From: Drosophila pseudoobscura
Lineage: Eukaryota > Arthropoda > Insecta > Diptera > Drosophilidae
DNA length: 64,000 bases
Reading direction: 5' to 3'
Assembly: GCF_009870125.1 (NCBI RefSeq)
Contig: NW_022881738.1
Span: 124,001 to 188,000 of the forward strand
In this document: positions 12,201-22,367 of the stretch, in pieces
Layout of the letters: every line of letters starts with the position of its first letter
How positions within the stretch are numbered: position 1 is the stretch's first letter
Program-made: the position numbers and the translations under genes
The notes under the pieces: generated by a model
The model's input: only the letters and a program-made list of their open reading frames with translations
Told to the model about the DNA's origin: nothing
Databases searched by the model: none

Positions 12201-13489
12201 TGCCACATTTCCTGGAGCGTGGGGGCTATATAGGTGCGGTGATTCAAAATACATGCCAGCGCTGGATAGGGAAGGGTTCTATATAAGTGCAGGTGCCATA
12301 TAGTTGCGGAGGTTCCACTCTTTTGGGGCTATATTGCCATATTGGTGCTTATGCCCAAAATATGCAATCCTGTCACATTTCCTGGAGCGTGGATGCTATA
12401 TAGGTGCGGTGGTTCAGTATACATGCCAGTGCTGGATAGGGAAGGGTTCTATATAAGTGCAGGTGCCATATAGTTGCGGAGGTTCCACTTTTTTGGGGCT
12501 ATATTGCCATATTGGTGCTTATGCCCAAAATATGCGATCCTGCCACATTTCCTGGAGCGTGGATGCTATATAGGTGCGGTGGTTCAGTATACATGCCAGT
12601 GCTGGATAGGAAAGGGTTATATATAAGTGCAGGTGCCATATAGTTGCGGAGGTTCCACTTTTCTGGGGCTATATTGCCATATTGGTGCTTATGCCCAAAA
12701 TATGCGATTCTGCCACATTTCCTGGAGCGTGGGGGCTATATAGGTGCGGTGATTCAGTATACATGCCAGTGCTGGATAGGGAAGGGTTCTATATAAGTGC
12801 AGGTGCCATATAGTTGCGGAGGTTTCACTTTTTTGGGGCTATATTGCCATATTGGTGCTTATGCCCAAGATGTGCGATCCTGCCACATTTCCTGGAGCGT
12901 GGATGCTATATAGGTGCGGTGGTTCAGTATACATGCCAGTGCTGGATAGGGAAGGGTTCTATATAAGTGCAGGTGCCATATAGTTGCGGAGGTTCCACTT
13001 TTTTGGGGCTATATTGCCATATTGGTGCTTATGCCCAAAATATGCGATCCTGCCACATTTCCTGGAGCGTGGATGCTATATAGGTGCGGTGGTTCAGTAT
13101 ACATGCCAGTGCTGGATAGGGAAGGGTTCTATATAAGTGCAGGTGCCATATAGTTGCGGAGGTTTCACTTTTTTGGGGCTATATTGCCATATTGGTGCTT
13201 ATGCCCAAGATGTGCGATCCTGCCACATTTCCTGGAGCGTGGATGCTATATAGGTGCGGTGGTTCAGTATACATGCCAGTGCTGGATAGGGAAGGGTTCT
13301 ATATAAGTGCAGGTGCCATATAGTTGCGGAGGTTCCACTTTTTTGGGGCTATATTGCCATATTGGTGCTTATGCCCATATTATGCGATCCTGCCACATTT
13401 CCTGGAGCGTGGATGCTATATAGGTGCGGTGGTTCAGTATACATGCCAATGCTGGATAGGGAAGGGTTCTTTATAAGTACAGGTGCCAT
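9251..13489. repeat. 170 bp satellite array, block 2 (type A monomers)
   Basis: About 25 monomers continuing the unit interrupted at 4741. Variant monomers with CCCAAGATGTGCG, GAATGGATGCTATAAAGG and CAATCCTGTCACATT appear. No gene is visible. The block ends at the CCAT preceding the RpS19 retrocopy. Confidence 0.97.
10434..13150. repeat. 8-mer higher-order repeat, period about 1360 bp
   Basis: Marker monomers recur at a constant offset: GAATGGATGCTATAAAGG at 10521 and 11877, and ATGCAATCCTGTCAC near 11005 and 12365. The offset is 1356-1360 bp, eight monomers. The same series appears again downstream of the RpS19 insertion, from about 15283. Confidence 0.8.
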
Positions 13490-13516
13490 TTTTTCCGGTT
13501 GACTTTAACAAGAAAG

Positions 13517-13987
13517 ATGCCAGGTGTCACAGTAAAGGATATTGACCAGCATGCCGTTACCAAGGCGGTTGCCGTCTTCCTCAAGAAGACTGGCAAATTG
13601 AAGGTGCCCGACCAGATGGACATCATCAAGACGGCTAAGTTCAAGGAGCTGGCCCCCTACAATCCCGACTGGTTATATGTGCGTTGCGCCTCGATCCTGC
13701 GCCATCTGTATCGCCGCAGTCCCGCTGGTGTTGGCTCCATCACCAAGATCTATGGTGGGCGCAAGCGCAACGGTGTCCACCCTTCGCATTTCTGCCGTGC
13801 CGCTGACGGTGCCGCCCGTAAGGCTCTCCAGTCCCTCGAGCACGCCCGCCTTGTCGAGAAGCACTCAGAGGGTGGTCGCAAGCTCAGCTCCATCGGACAG
13901 CGTGATTTGGATCGCATCGCCAACCAGATTGTGGTCAAGCAGCGCGATGCCGCCAAGCAGACGGGTCCCCTTGTCATTTCCAAGTAA
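13517..13987 (+). CDS. RpS19: ribosomal protein S19 (RpS19a-like) retrocopy, intact ORF
   Basis: 156 aa, the normal length of fly RpS19, from ATG at 13517 to TAA at 13985-13987. It begins [11 protein letters not shown] and contains [35 protein letters not shown] and the C-terminal [17 protein letters not shown] block, all typical of eS19. The parent protein is a component of the 40S small subunit. An upstream in-frame extension would need a TTG start and is unlikely. High GC at third positions is typical of a highly expressed fly gene and contrasts with the AT-rich surroundings. Asn49 and Leu53 sit where, as I recall, fly and human proteins have Asp and Phe. The neighbours are only satellite DNA, so expression is doubtful. 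It could be a young retrogene or a not-yet-decayed pseudogene. Confidence 0.88.
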   Translation: MPGVTVKDIDQHAVTKAVAVFLKKTGKLKVPDQMDIIKTAKFKELAPYNPDWLYVRCASILRHLYRRSPAGVGSITKIYGGRKRNGVHPSHFCRAADGAARKALQSLEHARLVEKHSEGGRKLSSIGQRDLDRIANQIVVKQRDAAKQTGPLVISK

Positions 13988-14079
13988 ACGTGGATCGCAC
14001 ATCCAATCGAAGTCTACAACATTTTTAAGCTTATTATTTAAGCGTTTCTTGATTGAAGCGTGTTCTCAGAAATGGGAAC

Positions 14080-14085
14080 ATTAAA
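14080..14085 (+). promoter_or_regulatory. poly(A) signal variant ATTAAA in the RpS19 retrocopy
   Basis: ATTAAA near the end of the retrocopied 3' UTR, about 95 bases after the stop codon. The sequence returns to satellite only 5 bases later, so the normal cleavage region and poly(A) tail are not represented. Confidence 0.55.
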
Positions 14086-14090
14086 ATGAA

Positions 14091-17000
14091 CCATATAGTG
14101 GCGGAGGTTCCACTTTTTTGGGGCTATATTGCCATATTGGTGCTTATGCCCAAAATATGCGATCCTGCCACATTTCCTGGAGCGTGGATGCTATATAGGT
14201 GCGGTGGTTCAGTATACATGCCAGTGCTGGATATGGAAGGGTTCTATATAAGTGCAGAAGCCATATAGTTGCGGAGGTTCCACTTTTTTGGGGCTATATT
14301 GCCATATTGGTGCTTATGCCCAGGATGTGCGATCCTGCCACATTTCCTGGAGCGTGGGTGCTATATAGGTGCGGTGGTTCAGTATACATGCCAGTGCTGG
14401 ATAGGGAAGGGTTCTATATAAGTGCAGGTGCCATATAGTTGCGGAGGTTCCACATTTTTGGGGCTATATTGCCATATTGGTGCTTATGCCCAAAATATGC
14501 GATCCTGCCACATTTCCTGGAGCGTGGATGCTATATAGGTGCGGTGGTTCAGTATACATGGCAGTGCTGGATAGTGAAGGGTTTGATATAAGTGCAGGTG
14601 CCATATAGTTGCGGAGGTTCCACTTTTTTGGGGCTAGAGTGCCGTATTGGTGCTTATGCCCAAATTATGCGATCCTGCCACATTTCCTGGAGCGTGGATG
14701 CTATATAGGTGCGGTGGTTCAGTATACATGCCAGTGCTGGATAGGGAAGGGTTCTATATAAGTGCAGAAGCCATATAGTTGCGGAGGTTCCACTTTTTGG
14801 GGCTATATTGCCATATTGGTGCTTATGCCCAAGATGTGCGATCCTGCCACATTTCCTGGAGCGTGGATGCTATATAGGTGCGGTGGTTCAGTATACATGC
14901 CAGTGCTGGATAGGGAAGGGTTCTATATAAGTGCAGGTGCCATATAGTTGCGGAGGTTCCACTTTTTTGGGGCTATATTGCCATATTGGTGCTTATGCCC
15001 AAATTATGCGATCCTGCCACATTTCCTGGAGCGTGGATGCTATATAGGTGCGGTGGTTCAGTATACATGCCAGTGCTGGATAGGGAAGGGTTCTATATAA
15101 GTGCAGAAGCCATATAGTTGCGGAGGTTCCACTTTTTGGGGCTATATTGCCATATTGGTGCTTATGCCCAAGATGTGCGATCCTGCCACATTTCCTGGAG
15201 CGTGGATGCTATATAGGTGCGGTGGTTCAGTATACATGCCAGTGCTGGATAGGGAAGGGTTCTATATAAGTGCAGGTGCCATATAGTTGCGGAGGTTCCA
15301 CTTTTCTGGGGCTATATTGCCATATTGGTGCTTATGCCCAAAATATGCGATCCTGCCACATTTCCTGGAGAATGGATGCTATAAAGGTGCGGTGGCTCAG
15401 TATACATGCCAGTGCTGGATAGGGAAGGGTTCTATATAAGTGCAGAAGCCATATAGTTGCGGAGGTTCCACTTTTTTGGGGCTATATTGCCAAATTGGTG
15501 CTTATGCCCAAGATGTGCGATCCTGCCACATTTCCTGGAGCGTGGGTGCTATATAGGTGCGGTGGTTCAGTATACATGCCAGTGCTGGATAGGGAAGGGT
15601 TCTATATAAGTGCAGGTGCCATATAGTTGCGGAGGTTCCACTTTTCTGGGGCTATATTGCCATATTGGTGCTTATGCCCAAAATATGCGATCCTGCCACA
15701 TTTCCTGGAGCGTGGGGGCTATATAGGTGCGGTGATTCAAAATACATGCCAGCGCTGGATAGGGAAGGGTTCTATATAAGTGCAGGTGCCATATAGTTGC
15801 GGAGGTTCCACTCTTTTGGGGCTATATTGCCATATTGGTGCTTATGCCCAAAATATGCAATCCTGTCACATTTCCTGTAGCGTGGATGCTATATAGGTGC
15901 GGTGGTTCAGTATACATGCCAGTGCTGGATAGGGAAGAGTTCTATATAAGTGCAGGTGCCATATAGTTGCGGAGGTTCCACTTTTTTGGGGCTATATTGC
16001 CATATTGGTGCTTATGCCCAAAATATGCGATCCTGCCACATTTCCTGGAGCGTGGATGCTATATAGGTGCGGTGGTTCAGTATACATGCCAGTGCTGGAT
16101 AGGGAAGGGTTCTTTATAAGTGCAGGTGCCATATAGTTGCGGAGGTTCCACTTTTCTGGGGCTATATTGCCATATTGGTGCTTATGCCCAAAATATGCGA
16201 TTCTGCCACATTTCCTGGAGCGTGGGGGCTATATAGGTGCGGTGATTCAGTATACATGCCAGTGCTGGATAGGGAAGGGTTCTATATAAGTGCAGGTGCC
16301 ATATAGTTGCGGAGGTTTCACTTTTTTGGGGCTATATTGCCATATTGGTGCTTATGCCCAAGATGTGCGATCCTGCCACATTTCCTGGAGCGTGGATGCT
16401 ATATAGGTGCGGTGGTTCAGTATACATGCCAGTGCTGGATAGGGAAGGGTTCTATATAAGTGCAGGTGCCATATAGTTGCGGAGGTTCCACTTTTTTGGG
16501 GCTATATTGCCATATTGGTGCTTATGCCCAAAATATGCGATCCTGCCACATTTCCTGCAGCGTGGATGCTATATAGGTGCGGTGGTTCAGTATACATGCC
16601 AGTGCTGGATAGGGAAGGGTTCTATATAAGTGCAGGTGCCATATAGTTGCGGAGGTTTCACTTTTTTGGGGCTATATTGCCATATTGGTGCTTATGCCCA
16701 AGATGTGCGATCCTGCCACATTTCCTGGAGCGTGGATGCTATATAGGTGCGGTGGTTCAGTATACATGCCAGTGCTGGATAGGGAAGGGTTCTATATAAG
16801 TGCAGGTGCCATATAGTTGCGGAGGTTCCACTTTTTTGGGGCTATATTGCCAAATTGGTGCTTATGCCCAAGATGTGCGATCCTGCCACATTTCCTGGAG
16901 CGTGGGTGCTATATAGGTGCGGTGGTTCAGTATACATGCCAGTGCTGGATAGGGAAGGGTTCTATATAAGTGCAGGTGCCATATAGTTGCGGAGGTTCCA

Positions 17001-18952
17001 CTTTTTTGGGGCTATATTGCCAAATTGGTGCTTATGCCCAAGATGTGCGATCCTGCCACATTTCCTGGAGCGTGGGTGCTATATAGGTGCGGTGGTTCAG
17101 TATACATGCCAGTGCTGGATAGGGAAGGGTTCTATATAAGTGCAGGTGCCATATAGTTGCGGAGGTTCCACTTTTCTGGGGCTATATTGCCATATTGGTG
17201 CTTATGCCCAAAATATGCGATCCTGCCACATTTCCTGGATCGTGGGGGCTATATAGGTGCGGTGGTTCAGTATACATGCCAGTGCTGGATAGGGAAGAGT
17301 TCTATATAAGTGCAGGTGCCATATAGTTGCGGAGGTTCCACTTTTTTGGGGCTATATTGCCATATTGGTGCTTATGCCCAAAATATGCGATCCTGCCACA
17401 TTTCCTGGAGCGTGGATGCTATATAGGTGCGGTGGTTCAGTATACATGCCAGTGCTGGATAGGGAAGGGTTCTTTATAAGTGCAGGTGCCATATAGTTGC
17501 GGAGGTTCCACTTTTCTGGGGCTATATTGCCATATTGGTGCTTATGCCCAAAATATGCGATTCTGCCACATTTCCTGGAGCGTGGGGGCTATATAGGTGC
17601 GGTGATTCAGTATACATGCCAGTGCTGGATAGGGAAGGGTTCTATATAAGTGCAGGTGCCATATAGTTGCGGAGGTTTCACTTTTTTGGGGCTATATTGC
17701 CATATTGGTGCCTATGCCCAAGATGTGCGATCCTGCCACATTTCCTGGAGCGTGGATGCTATATAGGTGCGGTGATTCAGTATACATGCCAGTGCTGGAT
17801 AGGGAAGGGTTCTATATAAGTGCAGGTGCCATATAGTTGCGGAGGTTCCACTTTTTTGGGGCTATATTGCCATATTGGTGCTTATGCCCAAAATATGCGA
17901 TCCTGCCACATTTCCTGCAGCGTGGATGCTATATAGGTGCGGTGGTTCAGTATACATGCCAGTGCTGGATAGGGAAGGGTTCTATATAAGTGCAGGTGCC
18001 ATATAGTTGCGGAGGTTTCACTTTTTTGGGGCTATATTGCCATATTGGTGCTTATGCCCAAGATGTGCGATCCTGCCACATTTCCTGGAGCGTGGATGCT
18101 ATATAGGTGCGGTGGTTCAGTATACATGCCAGTGCTGGATAGGGAAGGGTTCTATATAAGTGCAGAAGCCATATAGTTGCGGAGGTTCCACTTTTTTGGG
18201 GCTATATTGCCATATTGGTGCTTATGCCCAAATTATGCGATCCTGCCACATTTCCTGGAGCGTGGATGCTATATAGGTGCGGTGGTTCAGTATACATGCC
18301 AGTGCTGGATAGGGAAGGGTTCTATATAAGTGCAGAAGCCATATAGTTGCGGAGGTTCCACTTTTTTGGGGCTATATTGCCATATTGGTGCTTATGCCCA
18401 GGATGTGCGATCCTGCCACATTTCCTGGAGCGTGGGTGCTATATAGGTGCGGTGGTTCAGTATACATGCCAGTGCTGGATAGGGAAGGGTTCTATATAAG
18501 TGCAGGTGCCATATAGTTGCGGAGGTTCCACATTTTTGGGGCTATATTGCCATATTGGTGCTTATGCCCAAAAAATGCGATCCTGCCACATTTCCTGGAG
18601 CGTGGATGCTATATAGGTGCGGTGGTTCAGTATACATGGCAGTGCTGGATAGTGAAGGGTTTGATATAAGTGCAGGTGCCATATAGTTGCGGAGGTTCCA
18701 CTTTTTTGGGGCTAGAGTGCCGTATTGTTGCTAGTGCCCAAGATGTGCGATCTTGCCACATTTCCTGGAGCGTGGGTGATATATAGGTGCGGTGATTCAG
18801 TATACATGCTAGTGCTGGATAGGGAAGGGTTCTATATAAGTGCAGGTGCCATAAAGTTGCGGAGGTTCCACTTTTTTGGGGCTACATTGCCATATTGGTT
18901 CTTATGCCCAAAATATGCGATCCTGTCACATTTCCTGGAGCGAGGATGCTAT
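14091..18952. repeat. 170 bp satellite array, block 3 (type A, first type B monomers at the right end)
   Basis: About 29 monomers. The series at 14.26-14.64 kb (markers CCCAGGATGTGCG, CACATTTTTGGGG, CATGGCAGTGC, GGGTTTGATATAAG, CTAGAGTGCCGTATTG) recurs at 18.34-18.72 kb, an offset of about 4080 bp or 24 monomers. From about 18700 the type B form CTAGAGTGCCGTATTGTTGCTAGTGCCC appears, which dominates to the right of the next element. No gene is visible. Confidence 0.96.
15283..18170. repeat. 8-mer higher-order repeat continued, period about 1360 bp
   Basis: Repeats the marker series of 10434-13150: GAATGGATGCTATAAAGG at 15370 and ATGCAATCCTGTCAC near 15857. It is then duplicated within itself: ATGCGATTCTGCCAC monomers near 16195 and 17555, and GGAGGTTTCAC monomers near 16315 and 17675, both about 1360 bp apart. 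Confidence 0.78.
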
Positions 18953-19245
18953 TGTAGGCCGTCTAACCCGGGAATTGTAGTGACCAATATCGGTGCGTGA
19001 GTGAACTGTATAGGTATAAAAACACAAGCCCGGCGATTTAATGTAACTCTTTTTTATTAGCTGCGCGTCCGTCTCTCACAATCGCCATTTACAAAGTGAA
19101 CTTACTCTCTTATCGATGTTTCTTATCCGATATCTCACTATTGGTATTTCCCGCCGAGTGTATCGATGGTGCGGTAAATACCAATGCGCGCTGTATGCTA
19201 TTTTAAATACTAGTTGAATGCCTCACTAATTATTACCTTGCTACA
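18953..19245 (-). repeat. 3' LTR of the SAP-Gag element
   Basis: 293 bp. It contains AATAAA on the minus strand (19053-19058) as a likely poly(A) signal. It also has an imperfect 15-bp inverted repeat, ATTGGTATTTCCCGC at 19140-19154 and GCGGTAAATACCAAT at 19171-19185, and three CGATA motifs (19111-19115, 19128-19132 and 19161-19165, counting both strands). Confidence 0.93.
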
Positions 19246-19247
19246 AT

Positions 19248-19259
19248 TCGGCCATCCTG
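19248..19259 (-). promoter_or_regulatory. probable plus-strand priming motif CAGGATGGCCGA
   Basis: Immediately upstream of the 3' LTR in element orientation there is no classic purine tract, but CAGGATGGCCGA. The second mdg3/micropia-like element in the window has CAGGATGACCGA at the equivalent place. The conservation suggests a functional site. Confidence 0.5.
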
Positions 19260-19352
19260 CCCGGAGTGCTCCTGAACTCCTTACATTTAAGTTAGTTTCT
19301 AGATAGGTTGATTTATTACAGTTGGGTGTGGTTTACTCTTAACATTCTAAGT

Positions 19353-22142
19353 TTACGTGTTACAATCATTTGCTTCATTTTGATTCCCTGTGACATTTGC
19401 ATTATTACCATTTTCAATCCACGGCTTCATATTTGCCACCGCCCAAACTCCTTTATATGGGATCCTTGATTGTTGAAATCCCTCTACATCTTCTAGCAAA
19501 TACCTATCATTTTTTAACACCTTTGATATCTTATAAGGTCCTTTGGACTTCGGGATAAGCTTTTTAGACACCCCTGTATGAGTGTCGAAATTTCTCACCA
19601 TAACTAGATCATTATCTACGTACACGTGTGGCTCCCTTCGCTTTGAATTTGTTGCTTGTTTGTTATAAGACTGTATTTTTTCCTGATGAGTGCCTGCTAC
19701 TGCTCTAATCTTTTCTATATTCCTTGTTGCCCGCTGTTCGGTTAGTTCGTCTTGATGATCTTTTAGTAAATCTGAAACCTTTCCTTTTTGTACGACCCCA
19801 AACAACATTCTGCTCGGGTGTTCATTAATTGTTCTTTGAATTGTGTTGTTCATCGCGTGTTCTACTGTTTCCACTACCATATCCCAATGTAATCCTTTTT
19901 CCGGGTCAACAAGCTTTGCAATCATGGGTCCCAAACTTCTGTTCACCCTTTCTACCTGCCCGTTGGCCTGTGGCGACCCTGTTGCTATCTTTACGTGTTT
20001 AACATTGCTCTGTTCTAAGAATTCTTCAAACTCTTTTGACGTGAAACAGCTTCCTCTGTCTGACACAATGCATCTGGGTCTACTGTAAGCTCGGAAATAA
20101 TCTTTCATTGCAATTACTGCTTCCTTTGTGCTAGTGGTTTTGGTCGTATAAAGTCTTACGAATTTGGTGAACGCGTCTATTACTACTAAAACATGTTTGT
20201 TGGCCCTGCCTTTGTCGACTGGCCCGAAATGGTCGATATGTACTACCTCGAATGGTCCTGACCCTTTTGGTATGTTGTGTAAAAACCCTTCCTCTTTTCC
20301 GTGTTTTGCTGAGTACGCTATGCATTTTAGACAGTTTTCAATGTGTCGCTTGGCTTTATACCTTACGTTTGAGATCCAGTAGCTTTTCGATATAGCGTCG
20401 GTCATCTTGTCTATACCGACGTGCCCTAGTTCATCGTGGTACTTATAGAGTACGTGGCCTTCCATTTCCTCGGGTACGCAGAATAGGATAGTATTGTTAT
20501 CTTTTTTCCTGTATATTATTCCGTTTCTCATCTCATAATGTTTGTGTTCTGATTTCTGTAACGTTTCTCTCAGCTCCATCAGTTTGTTATCTCTGTTTTG
20601 GCATATAATTAAATTTTCTTCAAAGGTGTTTGTGTCTACCGTGAGTATCTGAACGGCTCTGCTTAGCGCATCTACGTGTTGCATTCTGCTTCCTGACCTG
20701 TGTTCTAACTTGTAGTCATAATTTTGTAACTCTAACGCCCAGCGGGCAATGCGTGGATTGAGTTCTTTTTTGTTTAGAGTCATAGTTAGCGCGTTGCAGT
20801 CTGTCACTATTTTGAAGGGTATGCCTTGCACGTATACTCTAAACCGTTGTAGTGCATAAATTATCGCTAGTGTCTCCAGTTCAAAGCTGTGGTATTTTGC
20901 TTCGGTAATTGTTGTCCGCTTGGAGAAATAAAACACCGGGTGCATTCTGCCATCACCCTTCTTCTGCATTAGAATTGACCCGAAACCTAACGAACTTGCA
21001 TCGCAATGTAATTCTGTCGGATCTCTGGGATTGTAAAGTGCCAAGATCGGTGCTTCCAACAAATTACTTTTGAGTTGTTCGAAACATTCTAGTTCTACGA
21101 TACCGAATTCAAACTTCCTGTCTTTTTTGACCAAATCATAAAGGGGCTTAGCTTTCGTAGAAAAATCTTTTACGAACCGTCTAAAGTAAGAACATAACCC
21201 TAAGAAACTCTGCACTTCGTTCGTTTTCGTGGGGACTGGGAACCCTTTTACTGCCTGTAATCCCTTCGTATCTGGTTTAATTCCGTTACCCGATATGGAA
21301 TAGCCCAGATACTTAACTTCTGACTGTAAGAATTCGCATTTATCAATCCTTAATTCAAGTTTATTCTCTACCAATCGTCTCATCACTTCTTGTAAAATTT
21401 CCATGTGACTATCACTATCTTTTGTTGCTACCATAATATCGTCCATGTATATTATAACTTTGTCTTCCTTTACCATGTCTGCAAAAATTTTGTTTGTGAA
21501 TCTTTGAAACACCGCCGATGCATTTCGTAATCCGAACGGCATCCTCAACCATTCGTATTGTCCCATGGGGGTCGTGAACGATGTGTATTTAGCTGAATCT
21601 TTATGCATAAATACGTGGAAGTATCCATTCTTCAGGTCTAACTTGGTGAAAAGTCTTTTCCCTGACAGTTTATCTAGTAGGTCGTCTATAAGAGGTGTTG
21701 GGTAATTGTCCTTTATCATTCCTTTATTAAGTGTGCGATAATCGACGCACAGTCTCAACTCTCCCGAATTCTTTTTTACCAGTACTATAGGCGAAACGTA
21801 TTCTGACTCACTGGTTCTGATGTAACCTTTTGTGTAATCGTCTATCATTTTCTGTACTTGGGCTTTTTCGCTATACGACAGTCTTCTAGGGGGGCAATGA
21901 AACGGTTTTTCGTGTTCGAAATTCAACTTCATTTCCCACTTGGTTTGTGGTAAGTTTGGTCTTTCTGCGTTTACATACGCTGTCCTAAACATGTATTTAA
22001 GTCGTCCTGCGAGTTCTTGGCTACAATCTGTCCCTACTTTCAACTCCCAGTCGTTTTCTTTGTCTGGATACTGGCTTGGTAGTTCGTTGAAATTGGTTTT
22101 TACGCTCTCGCAGGTATCGCTGTCTTCCAGACACTCAACCAT
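19353..22142 (-). CDS. pol: Pol of the SAP-Gag element: RT, RNase H, integrase (uninterrupted)
   Basis: 929 codons open from the first ATG at 22142. The same frame is open further upstream to a TAG at 22368-22370. RT has CVDYRTLNKG, KLDLKNGYFHV and LRMPFGLRNA, and catalytic YMDD near 21443. RNase H has HCDASSLGFG, YFSKR and FKIVTDCNAL. Integrase has an HHCC head (HVGIDKM to CLKC), then the D-D-E residues in VHIDHFGP, SDRGSCF and NGQVERVNR. The length is normal for RT-RH-IN of this clade. When expressed it would make the cDNA copy and insert it. Translation probably depends on the upstream gag-protease ORF, which is in the same frame. It looks catalytically intact, although the gag of this copy is not. 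Confidence 0.93.
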   Translation of the reverse strand: MVECLEDSDTCESVKTNFNELPSQYPDKENDWELKVGTDCSQELAGRLKYMFRTAYVNAERPNLPQTKWEMKLNFEHEKPFHCPPRRLSYSEKAQVQKMIDDYTKGYIRTSESEYVSPIVLVKKNSGELRLCVDYRTLNKGMIKDNYPTPLIDDLLDKLSGKRLFTKLDLKNGYFHVFMHKDSAKYTSFTTPMGQYEWLRMPFGLRNASAVFQRFTNKIFADMVKEDKVIIYMDDIMVATKDSDSHMEILQEVMRRLVENKLELRIDKCEFLQSEVKYLGYSISGNGIKPDTKGLQAVKGFPVPTKTNEVQSFLGLCSYFRRFVKDFSTKAKPLYDLVKKDRKFEFGIVELECFEQLKSNLLEAPILALYNPRDPTELHCDASSLGFGSILMQKKGDGRMHPVFYFSKRTTITEAKYHSFELETLAIIYALQRFRVYVQGIPFKIVTDCNALTMTLNKKELNPRIARWALELQNYDYKLEHRSGSRMQHVDALSRAVQILTVDTNTFEENLIICQNRDNKLMELRETLQKSEHKHYEMRNGIIYRKKDNNTILFCVPEEMEGHVLYKYHDELGHVGIDKMTDAISKSYWISNVRYKAKRHIENCLKCIAYSAKHGKEEGFLHNIPKGSGPFEVVHIDHFGPVDKGRANKHVLVVIDAFTKFVRLYTTKTTSTKEAVIAMKDYFRAYSRPRCIVSDRGSCFTSKEFEEFLEQSNVKHVKIATGSPQANGQVERVNRSLGPMIAKLVDPEKGLHWDMVVETVEHAMNNTIQRTINEHPSRMLFGVVQKGKVSDLLKDHQDELTEQRATRNIEKIRAVAGTHQEKIQSYNKQATNSKRREPHVYVDNDLVMVRNFDTHTGVSKKLIPKSKGPYKISKVLKNDRYLLEDVEGFQQSRIPYKGVWAVANMKPWIENGNNANVTGNQNEANDCNT

Positions 22143-22367
22143 TGCAGAACACTCATTTTCTACCTTGCCTCCACTTTCTACTTCATGCTTATTCTCTTTA
22201 TCACCCTCATCTTTTACTTCACATTCATATTCTCCTAAACACTCATTCTCTATTTTCCACTCATTTTTTTCTAAACACTCATTTTCTCCTAAACACTCAT
22301 TTTCTTCTAAACGCTCATTTTCTCCTAAACACTCATTTTTTATTTCACACTCGTTTTTTGTCTCACT
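22143..22367 (-). other. Glu/Asn/Cys-rich repetitive linker between protease and RT
   Basis: This 225-bp stretch is open in the pol frame. It encodes imperfect hexapeptide repeats of the type NECLGE, from an 18-bp tandem DNA repeat (clearest at about 22255-22345; plus-strand unit AAACACTCATTTTCTCCT). It lies between the TAG at 22368 and the first ATG of pol. The repeat is acidic and has no recognised fold. Confidence 0.75.

Larger units (their letters stand above)
13490..14090 (+). mobile_element. processed retrocopy of an RpS19 mRNA inserted in the satellite
   Basis: A non-satellite segment of about 600 bp splits one satellite monomer between AGGTGCCAT and ATAGTGGCGG. It consists of a short leader, an uninterrupted coding sequence and a 3' UTR of about 100 bp, and has the layout of a spliced mRNA. 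It starts with a pyrimidine run (TTTTTCCGG) resembling the 5' terminal oligopyrimidine start of ribosomal-protein mRNAs. A 4-bp CCAT flanks it on both sides (13486-13489 and 14091-14094), either a short target duplication or chance. There is no poly(A) tail; the insert stops about 5 bases after an ATTAAA. Confidence 0.85.

Noticed and set aside
13677..14084. 135-aa ORF overlapping RpS19 in another frame
   Set aside because: A shadow frame of the high-GC RpS19 coding sequence, with low-complexity Ser/Ala/Pro content.
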